Shown: in pieces, positions 1 to 10,800 of the stretch
Position numbering within the stretch: position 1 is the first letter of the stretch
Layout: every line of letters begins with the position of its first letter
NCBI RefSeq assembly: GCF_028372415.1
Contig: NC_092875.1
Location: 436,921,377-436,985,376, forward strand
Direction of reading: 5' to 3'
Length of the DNA: 64,000 nt
DNA from: Notamacropus eugenii
Lineage: Eukaryota; Chordata; Mammalia; Diprotodontia; Macropodidae
Program-made: the position numbers and the translations under genes
Notes under the pieces: generated by a model
Seen by the model: only the letters and a program-made list of their open reading frames with translations
Told to the model about the DNA's origin: nothing
Databases searched by the model: none

Positions 1-167
1 TTAAGCATTTTATTGTTTAAGGATTTCCAAAAATATTTCCTGTAACTTCGTTTTAAAAATTTTCCCACACACTAGCTTTTTAAGAGTTCTTGATAAGATA
101 GTTCTTTATTTAATTTTGTATTCAAAAGGATTGCCATGTCTCATCCCTTCCACATCCTCTCTTGAGT

Positions 168-230
168 CCTTCCTTCCTTCCTTCCTTCCTTCCTTCCTTC
201 CTTCCTTCCTTCCTTCCTTCCTTCCTTCCT
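168..230. repeat. (TTCC)n microsatellite
   Basis: About 63 bases of near-perfect TTCC repeat. It produces spurious repetitive reading frames on both strands (FLPS and KEGR repeats). Confidence 0.98.
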
Positions 231-682
231 CTTCCTCCTCCCCCTCTGTCCACATGGGGAATCATACACTTATCTGTGGATGCTCTGCCCAAAAGTTTAT
301 AAATTTTGATGGCCAGAACCTCACAAAATATCTTGAGATTTATTTTATAGGCTAGATTTTTTTTTTCTCTCCCCAATTTGTTCATTCTGTCACTTAAAAA
401 AAAAACTGGAACAATTAACTCTTTTGTATCATTTAGTTTCATTTACGATTTCTTGAAATACAGCACTGGTAAACCAGACTTTGATAAAGACCCTTAGGCT
501 TCAAATGGAGTTACTTGACCATGACTTAAACCCAGATCATTTTGGCTCTCAGTGAATTTATTCATTTGTTTCTTTATTTTAGTAGGAAACTAGGCCATCT
601 TTTACCTCATTTTTTACCTATCCTTAAATACACGGAATGGTTCTTGGGCTGGGAAAGACCATAGTTTAAAAAAACCCAAGGA

Positions 683-885
683 CTCTCACAACATCTGGGG
701 TCCTTTCCAGTTGTCCTGATCTGTGTCTTGCCACTGGACTCAGATGGCCCTAGAGAAGATAAAGAGGCTGATGACTTTGCACAGCTCTGCCTCTCTTAAA
801 TCCAACTCACTTGCAAGTCAAGAGATCGGCCTCTATGTCATTGATCCTCTTTGAAAGGAAGGACAAACAAGGGTCAACAAAGCCT
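683..885 (+). mobile_element. old fragment of SINE 3' tail
   Basis: It contains CACTGGACTCAGATGGC, GAGGCTGATGACTTTGCACAG, CTTGCAAGTCA and GAAGGACAAACAA, matching the tail of the fuller copies at 4445 and 11816 but more diverged and lacking the head. It may be a truncated SINE or the 3' end of the LINE that donated this tail. Confidence 0.7.
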
Positions 886-1103
886 CATTGTAAATGTATG
901 TAAATGTGCCCTTCCCCCCCCCAACTGGGGTTTAAGTTGTAAGTAATGGAATATGTTCCTTTATTTTAGAAAAACAATACAAAAAAAAATTATCAAATAT
1001 AGTAACAAAATTAATCTATCAAAATATATTGATTTTTAATTTAGAGAAATGTAAAACTTGTCGAAATTCATAATACGTATCCTCAACGGCCACTGAAAAT
1101 TTG

Positions 1104-1320
1104 GTAAAGCACATATTTATTAAACACCTACTATATACGAAGCACTATGTTAGGTTAACTGGAAGTGGAGTTTAGATAACAGGATCATAAGACACAGATC
1201 ATGAACATAAGACGCAGATGCAGACAACTATAATATATAGCGATATAAAATGATAAGTACATTGGAGAAGTACAAAACAAATTGTTAATGAAATCCAGGA
1301 TGAAAAATAAAACTGTTCCT
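1104..1320 (-). mobile_element. L2-type LINE 3' fragment
   Basis: It reads TTTATTAAACACCTACTATATACGAAGCACTATG, the reverse complement of the L2 3' end (AGCACAGTGCCTGGCACATAG...AATAAATG). Diverged; the inner limit is uncertain. Confidence 0.55.
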
Positions 1321-2254
1321 AGCAAAGGGTGTGGCTGTTTTTATTTTACTAAAAGTGCCTCTGATTGAATAATGTGATTAAAGAAGATCTTTCCCACCCA
1401 TTGATGGACCTGCCCCTTTATAGGAAGCTTGATTAGGGGAGTTGTTTAGTAGGAGGGTCCCAAGTACCTTTTGTTTTTTCTATTAAGGCACTGGTCAAAG
1501 GGTTATGCCCTCTGGCTCTAAAAATGTAAGTACTCTGGGGGTAAGGTTTTACTTTGAGACCTAGTTTTTGTAAGAAGGTTTGAGTGCCAGAAAAGGACTC
1601 TGGGAAGCTGTTTTTAGGCCCCCCCACCCCTCACCTTTGAAAACCCAGATATCTGTGCTTCCCTCTCTGGTAACTACGGTCAGACAGTTGGACCTGTCTG
1701 TTGAATTATGGTCAGGCAGAGGAAGCCATGTCTAGTGACTTTTTGATTTCTCTGTATTTGAAGTTCAGGGTGCTGACTCCCCTGAAGTAGGTGAATAATA
1801 TATGTGCTTGGTTAAAGGAATGATACATGTTTGATTAAAGTGATTGTCAACCCCTCAAAAGTTGCCTTTCCTTTTATGAATGCAGATCTGAATGGCCTTG
1901 GATCTTGGAACAAAATGACTGCTTGAATTTGTAATGGGTAAAATCAAATCAATTTCAGGGCTTTCTCTAATGACACTCAGCAGCCCTAGAGTAAAAGGAA
2001 GGGAATCAGATAGTGCGAGTAAACTAGGGATGAGGATTTGAAGGCCAGGAAAGGAAAAAGGTCTGAGGCAAAGGTAGTTGTTAGAAGATTAACTGGCAAA
2101 GGCCAGATATATAGAGGCAAGTTAGCCAGAGTTGTTATTGTAAATGGAATTACTCTTACTATTATTTCTTCCTCATTTTTGTTAGAAGTGAACATAACTG
2201 CAGTATAAATACTTGTTTGTCTTTCCCAAGGCAGAAATGTATGGGATGTTTTAA

Positions 2255-2620
2255 TCAAACATTAAATATTAAGCACCTACTTTGTGCCTGGCACTGTGCT
2301 GGATACTGAGGATACAAGTGCAAAGAATGAAACCATCCCTATTCATGATAATGGGAAAGAAACCAAGGACATATAAGAATAAATGTACATGTATATGTAT
2401 ATATATCATATATATACACACAAACAAAATATAAAGTTAACATACACATATATACACATACGTGTATATATATACATGTACATATGCATATATATATTAG
2501 TTAAATACAAAGTAGTCTGGGAGGGAGAGAACTAGGAGTTGGGGTATCAGGAAAGATAGGGACTTCACACAGAAGCCCCTTGCCCCAATACCTGCAAAGG
2601 TGCCTTGCATATAGTAGGAG
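2255..2620 (-). mobile_element. L2-type LINE 3' fragment interrupted by an AT-rich microsatellite
   Basis: TTAAGCACCTACTTTGTGCC followed by TGGCACTGTGCTGGATACTGA is the reversed L2 3' end. From 2385 to 2505 it is interrupted by TATA/CATA dinucleotide-type repeats, and the LINE-like sequence resumes after it. Confidence 0.6.
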
Positions 2621-3314
2621 TTGAGTAGATATTGTTTTTGTGACAAACAAATCCATCATCACTGACATGGGTAAAAAGCACTCAAAAGCATGTTAGCATT
2701 ACTTGTATATGAAGAAAAATAATTTTATTTAAAGAGCTTACCATTACTACCAATTTACTCCAACCTCTTATTTCTGTTATTGGATCTGTTTTTCAAACTC
2801 TAGTAATTATTAGTTAATTAAAATATTAAAATTGTGTATGAGTCCACTAACTGAGGTTAAAATGCTTTTTTTTTTTAACGTACTCACTGTTTTAAAAAAT
2901 CAAAAGTTGTGTGTTACAAGAATGTCAGAAAAGAAAGGAAGGTGAGGGAAGGCTGGAAAAGTCAGAGGCTGGAATGAGGTGTAGAATTTTATCTGTGAAA
3001 TATTGCGTGTTTAAGGTAAAGAAAGAGAAAATTATGGCTAAACATACTTGTGCTATTTTAGCTCTCCAGGCATGCTTGTAGGTACCATGTGGATCTGAAA
3101 ATGAACTGAGCTGAATTTCTAAGAACACCCAGATAAGATTGGGATGACTGACTTGGACAGGAAATATACATAGAAAAGGGCAGCATGGTCATATTCAAAA
3201 CACTGGATTAGTAAGGAGCAAAGGCCCAAAGTACAACGTAACTGTGGAATATTTTCATTTCTTTGTATATGAGTTTCTTCTACCAATCGTTTGTTTTTAA
3301 AACTTTGCAGATAG

Positions 3315-3404
3315 ATGGACTTTAAAAAACTTGCTGATGAAGTCTCCCAAGAGGTTTTAGCATTCAGCCGAGATACATCGGGCTGGAAAGTGACTAAAAC
3401 TTCA
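3315..3404 (+). CDS. STARD6: STARD6 coding exon 1 (residues 1-30)
   Basis: The exon runs from the ATG to the donor TTCA|GTAAGA, phase 0. A polypyrimidine tract and CTTTGCAG end at 3310, four bases before the ATG, so this is probably the 3' part of an exon whose 5' UTR is spliced from upstream. The start begins MDFKKLADE, aligning with human MDFKAIAQQ. The -3 base is T, a weak context, with G at +4. No in-frame upstream alternative is supported. Confidence 0.93.
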
Positions 3405-4748
3405 GTAAGAAAACAAGTTACTATATTTCAAGAGATTTTTTGATATACAGATTCATCATAAAGATATTTTGAAATGTTTTTTTCTTGTAACAAACAGAAA
3501 GAGATTTGTTTGTGTTTTGTTTTTGTTTTTGTTTTTGTACCTGACAGCTAATTTATTTTATGGATTTTTATTCCCCTTTGAGAAAAAGATAACAGTTTCC
3601 TGGAAGCCTTCTAGAAATTACGATGGACATTTGTGAGTACTTTAATTATCTCTTTTCAGTAATGAAATTTGCAATTTTAAAAATGTAATGTCAGTGATAT
3701 AAGTGGAATCCATGGTTGTTTTGTAAACATAAGTCAAATGATGGATGTCAGAAGGTAAAAAGTGAATTATAAAATCAATATTTTTAAAAGTGACACTAAG
3801 AAAATATACTAAAATTATCTCCTCTAGTCATTAATTTTGGGAGGAGAAAAAATCTTTTTGACAAACCATTCATATCAGAATTGCTAATTTCAAAAATAAT
3901 TATTATACGTGGTTAAAGTTTAATTGTTTGGTTTTTTTCTTTTTCTGGAGTTAGACTGCTGCTCTTATCCAGTCGTTTTGTTTTTTATCTTTACCTGCTT
4001 TATGGATGCCTCTGACCTTCCATTATATGAAGCACTAGAAACAAAAAGCTGGATCTCCTGATTCTATTTTTCTATATGATGTTTTTGAGGCAAGTTTTAT
4101 TGTCTGATCACATGAGGATTGAGGGTTTCAACACAAAGACTCCAGGGAAACGGTCAGACTTGACATTTTTCAACCACATATTTAGAATTTCCCATTAATT
4201 GTATTTATTACAAAATGTACCACATAACTATATCAGATTAACGTGTACAAATTTTAAAAAGTTAAGTAGGTTAGATTTGTATTCATTCACTTCTCCTCTT
4301 TGAGGCTTTATCCTTTTTCAACTCTGCTTTGTTGCTAGTTTTTGCATTTTATCCTTTATCAGACACACCCTACTCTATTGACTTTTATCTGTCCTATATC
4401 CTATCCCCTCACTTGGTTTTGAGTTATCAGCTAGCTGAATGGAAGGGGCAGCTAGGTGGTGCAGTGGATAGAGCACCAGTGCAGGAGTCAGAAGGACCTG
4501 AGTTCAAATCTCACCTCAGACACTTGACACTCACTAGCTGTGTGACCTTGGGCAAGTCACTTAACCCCAGTTGCCTCATCCTGGGTCATCTCCAGTCATC
4601 CTGATGAATATCTGGTCACTGGACTCAGATGACTCTGGAGGAAAAGTGAGGCTGGTGACCTGCACAGCCCTCCCTCACTCAAAACAAAGTCAAGTGCAAG
4701 TCATGTCATCATTTCGCTGATGGCATGGTCTTCTTTGGCAACAAGGGA

Positions 4749-4801
<53 letters not shown>

Positions 4802-7800
4802 CTAAATGGATAAACTTCTCCGTTTATAGGAAAGAGCTAGAGGTTCAGGTGCGTTTATTTTAACCATGGTCTTCTAGAGATGGTAGTTCCAAAGGCATCA
4901 TGGTGTTGCAAAAACAAAACAAAACAAAAAGCCCACTAAACTTGGACTTAAAAATTTAAATCTCAGAGTTTTAATATCAGTTTTGTAATCAGACAAATAA
5001 TTTAACTTCTCTGTAAAATGAAGCTAAGAACACTTGTAATATTATTTCACAGAATTGTTGTAAGAATCTAATGATGTATTTTGTAAAATGCTTTGTAGGA
5101 AACATTAACAGTAGGAATTTTAAACCAGGTAGTAGTAGTAGCAGTAGCAGTGGTAGTGGTAATTAACGTTTATATAGGACTTTGTCTCCCCCTTCCCCCC
5201 CAAATATCCTGTTAGGCTGTGATAATGGTATGGCTATTGAACAAAGGAAAAGCAGATCTAAGTCTAGTATAAAGTGATATAAGTGGTAAAAAGGGACATA
5301 ATTGAGACCATACGTCTTGAAAGAGGTAAAGGTTAGACTTGAATCCAAGTGTCCCAATGCTAGGCTCAGTGTTCTTTCCACTCTACCCATGTTGCCAGTG
5401 GGGTTTTGCTGGGGAAAGGGGTGGGGGAGGGAGGCATAGCTTGCTTTTTAAAATCACAACAGTATAAATATTAGCATGTTTGACTCACGCACCATGGCAG
5501 TCCAGAGTGTTATTACTTTGTTCACTCCTTCATTCATCAAATATTTAAATGAGACACAGTTGCATACAAGAACATGTTAGAGTCTGTACCCTTCCTCAAA
5601 GAACCTTCCATTTAAAATCATAGAGTCAGCTTGAACTAGCTAATGAGAGCCAGAGTTAAAATTTCAGTCATAAGCATTTATACATCAGAAACTAACAAGC
5701 AAGACAGATCAGTGCTTGATTAGCATCATCTTTAAATTTCTTTAATATGAAACTGAAAATGTGAATATAAACAAATAATTTCATAGTCACTCAAAACTTA
5801 AGGAAGTTTCCCCCCCAAAACCTCATGAAAACCTTAGTAAAGATAATTTAAGGAGTGTTGGTACAGCATATATCCTTCACATTTTCAGTTTCATATTAAA
5901 GAAATTAAAAGATGATATTAATGATTGTTTCAATATATATTCACTGACAGCCAAAAAATTGATTGGACAAAAAGTAGACTTCTTTTTTCAGGTGGAAAGT
6001 TTCACACAGAGAATGAAATTAATCTGTCTGACACTTGGGTACATTCTCCATTCCAACAGTTCTCTTCCAGGTCCTCTATACATCCTCTGCAGGGGATCTA
6101 CCCCAAATGCTCTAAGGCTTTCTCTAGATTTCTTGACATGAGTACCAGTGGAGCACTCATGAACTCTTTCCTCATGCTCTTTCTCCTTAGTTGTCCATCT
6201 TTTCTGGTCATGTAGCTATCTCTTCAGTGACATCTTTTATGCCGCTGTTTGTGGATGATTTATTGTTGGTAATGTGCTGAAGTCTATTTGTCCCTGCTTT
6301 GCATCTCTTCTTTGCCTTAGACTCTTGATTCCTCAGAGATTGTGGTATGAAATGATACCACCTAGGACAGCTAGTGGCATAGTGGATAAAGTGCTGAGCC
6401 TGGAGTCAGGAAGAAGTCAGGAAGACCTGAGTTCAATTTTGTCCTCAGACACTTTACTAGTTGTGTGCCTTTAGACAAGTCGCTTAGCCCTGTTTGCCTC
6501 AGTTTTTCCATCTGTAAAATGAGCTGGAAAAGGAAATGGTAAACCACTTCAGTATCTCTGCCAAGAAAACCCCAAATGAGGTCATGAAGAGTTGGACATG
6601 ACTTCAATGACTGAACCACAATGTAACACACACGATGATGATAGCTATCAAGTGTTAGCTTGCTAGCTAAAGTGTTGAGGGTATGCACTGTGTCATTTGT
6701 ATCTTTAGATCCTTAGCATCTAGCATGTTGCCTCATACGTATTTAGATAGTGTTTAAGGTTTGTGAAGCTCTTTACAAATATTATCTCATCTGATCCTCA
6801 GAACAACCTTGGGAGGTAGGTTCTAGGATTGTCCCCATCTTATAGATAAGACAGCTGAGGTAGACAAAGGCCAAGTGACTTGTCTAGGGTCACACAGCTA
6901 TTAAGTGTCTGAAACTGTATTTAAACTCAGATGTTCTAGACTCCAGATCCAGTATTCCATCCATCACACCATAAAGCTTTACTGGAAGGATAATAGTGTT
7001 TAAAAAAAAAATCATTTTAGATTTTTGTTTCAGAGAAAAGCTTGAGGTCATTGAAGTGCTGTCCATTATGCCAAAGGCAATGCAGTCAACTCTCTTCCTT
7101 ACATTCAGTCTTGAGTCCATTTCCTTGTTCATCTACAGAATCTGTCCAAGGTATTATTGGACCAGTTCTACAGGCAGCTCAACCATCTATGTATGATAGT
7201 CTGGACATTGTTGTTTTTTTTCTTATGTGACTGGATAGTTATGGCTAAACTCTTTTAAACATTTATGGATCTCATTTAGAAGGCTCTGTGTTATTCTGGG
7301 TCTTGATGAAATCAGCCCTGTGCCATCTACAACCAGAAACATCTGGTGGACCTCTCCAGCTACAGGGAATCCATTTCCATTTGGGCTCTACCCTGGATCT
7401 ATTACAACAACCATTACAGTGACAGGTCTTTGGCAAGCATATATTTCCCATCTTAGGCAACCCTTGTTTTCAGTAACCAGCAGATCATCAGATAACTGTT
7501 GTTAGCCCTGTCAAGGAATCTGTTATGAACTAACATAAACTTGGGGAAACTCCCTTGTTGGAGGGCATCCTTCCTTTAAGGTCGTGTTTTACTCAACAAA
7601 ATCAAATCCTTTTTGATCAGTACGCTGAAAAGAGCTGTCCCCTACACCTGGAATAAACTTCTTCCTCATCTCTATATCTCAAATCATGGTCTTCCCTCAT
7701 GGTTCAGCTGAGATGTCATCTCCTTCATGGTCTTGTTTGTAGTCTCTCCCTCACCTATCTTTGTCCTAGACTCAATAGTGTGTATCTCTCCAACCTATAA

Positions 7801-10800
7801 CCCCTCCTCCTCAGGGAGAATAGAAGCTTCTTGTGAGCGCAGGCTGTTTCCTTTGTATCTTTATGTCTCTAGCACCCAGCACATTGCCTTGCACATATTG
7901 GGCACTTAATAAGTGTCAGTAAATTGAATTAAAGGTTTGAGGTACCTTCTTTTCACTAGGCTAAGCTAAGTTCTTTTAAACCAAAGCACTTACTGGTAAT
8001 GACCTTCATGCCTCAGAGAGACCATGACTGAGAGCATGAACCTGGAACTAATGTGACTCAGGATGGTTCTTTGTCTTGGTCTAGAAAGTCCTGCTCCTTT
8101 TCTTCATGGTGAACTAAGGAAGAAGGCAAGGAAGTTGAGCTTTCCAACTCCTCGATCAGGATTTCATCATTTTCTTTGAAGTTCTGCAAATTATCCAGGA
8201 AGTCAAACAAATGCATATTCAAGTGTAATAAATAATAAATGCTTGGTGACTAAATACTAAATTAATTCTAAGTCCTGATGCCTTTTGGGATTACTCTCTG
8301 ATAGCTCTGCCACTGTTTTCCATATTTATTTGGCATGACTAATTGGCAGTTGACTACTTAACTTTAGATGCAGCAAACTCTATAGAGAAGAAAACACTTC
8401 TGTTCAGGAGACATAAATTTGACTTCTAATTTAAGCTCTTATCACTGACTCTGTGTATGAATATAAGTAGGTAGCTAAGTTTCCCCATATACAGAATTGG
8501 AATTCTATCCTTCTCCAACCTGCTTCCATAGAGCTGCTATGAGAATTGGTTATATGCAGTAAAGATTCAAGTACCATTTAAATCAAACACTGGAATGTGA
8601 GAATAGCGGCCCAGGGGTGGGGTACCTGTGACTTCAAAACCATATGTAACCCTCTAGTCCTCAAGTGCAGCCCTCTGACTGAATCCAAACTTCATAGAAC
8701 AAATCCTCTTAATAAAAGGATTTGTTCTGTAAAACTTGGACTCAGTCAAAAGGCTGCACCCAAGGACCTAGAGGGCCACAGATTCCCCACCCTTGGAATA
8801 GCTTTTTCTAAACTTTCCCCATGGTATAGTAGAAATAGCCCTGTATTTGGAGTCAGAAGGGTCCGTATTTTAATCCTGGCTCCACTGTTTATTACCTGGG
8901 TGATCTGAGCATCTCTTTGGAGCCTCAGTTTCTTCATCTGTAAAATGATTAATTAGGACTAGGTGACTTGGAGGCCCCATTAGGCACTAGAAGACCTTAC
9001 GATCTCTGGGACCCCCCCAAAGTGCCTGATGAGTATCCCTGCTTCTGGCAGGAATAAGGACCATTTTGAGCTGTCAATGGTACCTGCAAAACCCAGAGCC
9101 ATCTTATATTCTCCAAACCAATCAATCATAATCTATTGGAGATCAGTCGTTTGCAGGTGCCAACTTAGCCAGTTATCGTTCCCCTGTCACTTGTGGGCAT
9201 ATCTAGCAGGGAAAGGAATATGAGTAAAGGCAATCTTCATGTCCCTCAATTCCAAGTCAGTCACTTCCCCACCTTCCCCACCTTTCTTAAATATTACCAT
9301 CACTACATGACCCCAGAAAATTAAGAAGTAGTTGTCCCCAAGAACAGATGGGGCACTAACTTATTGGCCTGGACTGTCTACAATTACTGCTGAATTTATA
9401 CATTTTCCCTGTGTTCTTCCAGCTAAGGTGCAGTCAAATCAGCTGCTAGGTTGTCCTTGTGAGACCTGAACAGCTAGCTGACAACTTTAAATAGCACTCT
9501 TTGAAAACTACCTTCTGGAATATAGTTCAGAGGGGGACAAAATCAACAGTAATTTTTCTTACTATGCTTCATTACCTTTAGCAATTTAAAACACAAAGGC
9601 TTTTTGCAGTTGATTTCCAATACAGTATATGGAAAGCAGTTGCCGGGCAGTTTGGAATGAAAGCCCTTGTGGGGGTACTTCTGCTATGGTTTCAGATACC
9701 CAGTAGAGTTGGCACCACCTCCCTCTAGTGGCAAAATACAGTACTACCAGATTCCCAATTCTGTATTAGAACTTTCTTAACCACATTTACTTTCAGATGC
9801 AGTAGGAGATTTAGGGTTTAGCATCATCCTCCAGAGACTGAATACAATGCACCATCTTTTTAGTTTTTGTGCCCTCTGTGCTTCCTATCTCTTCAACAGG
9901 GTACTTATTTCTCCTTACCTGCCTCTTATTTCCATCTGCAAACAGGGATCTACTGGGTATTATGAACCCCTAAAAAGGAAATAGGGTTGCAAGGATACTG
10001 TGTCTCTTAATTTAAAGGAAATGAGTTCTTGAGATCAAGGGTCCTTAAAAATTTTTTGTATCCTGCACGCCTTCCTTCTCAGAATGTTTTTAAATACATA
10101 AAATGGAATATATAGAACTATAAAGAAAGTAGTTGTAGGAAGTAGAAATATAAAGAAAGTTGTTGAAGTAGTTATCAAAATATTTCTTAAAACATAAGTT
10201 CACATACCCCAGGATAAGAACCTCTGGTATGGATTGGATGGAGTGACCGACACCAGGGGGTGAAGTTGTAAAGAGCTAAAAAGGGAGTGTGTTTTTTGTT
10301 TTGTTTTGTTTTGTGAAGTTCTTTGCTCTCTTTTCCACCAATGGTCAGCTAGCTCTTAGCTGCTGCAACCCAGTGTACTTATTCCTACATCTGATGCACA
10401 GTTAGGATAATAAGCTAGAATTTCCATCTTTAGAAGCTACATCTCACTTTTGTTTAGAGACTTTGTACTCCTGGTTGACCCTCCTCCTACATGGAATGGC
10501 TCAAGTGGTAAATTTCTGTTAGCATAATGGAAGTCTGTAATTTTTTCACTATTGCTGTAAAAGTCCAAAGGTAGTTTAGGTCCTTTTAAGGGTCAAACTT
10601 TAGCAATCAGTGAAACTTTTATCCCTCAAGCTCTTGATTGCTACACTACAGGCTGGGATTAGCCACAGATAGCTGGAGAAGTTGGTGTATACCTTCCTTA
10701 CCTCTAATAAATAAACTTGCAAAAAACCTCAGTTGTTAGGTAATTCAATGATGCAAGAGGAGACTACTCTTTTGTAAAGAAGAATTTGAGGTTCAAACCA

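Larger units (their letters stand above)
1..3310. other. region upstream of STARD6
   Basis: No coding exon was recognised. It contains a TTCC microsatellite, an old SINE tail, two L2-type fragments and an unclassified stretch near 1390-1870. A non-coding first exon of STARD6 probably lies here or beyond the window, because the first coding exon starts right after an acceptor. In human the divergent neighbour is C18orf54; nothing of it is visible. Confidence 0.6.

Noticed and set aside
116-442. Repetitive frames (FLPS and KEGR repeats) on both strands
   Set aside because: They are translations of the TTCC microsatellite, with no protein-like flanks.
1-3300. Possible 5' exons of a divergent neighbour (C18orf54 in human)
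   Set aside because: No peptide or splice pair could be recognised; the synteny expectation alone is not evidence.
5925-6215. 96-residue frame on the + strand
   Set aside because: No resemblance to a known protein, no splice or promoter support, and it lies in repeat-rich intron sequence; most likely chance.
8597-8908. 103-residue frame on the + strand
   Set aside because: It runs through the hAT element and the adjoining MIR and has no protein homology.
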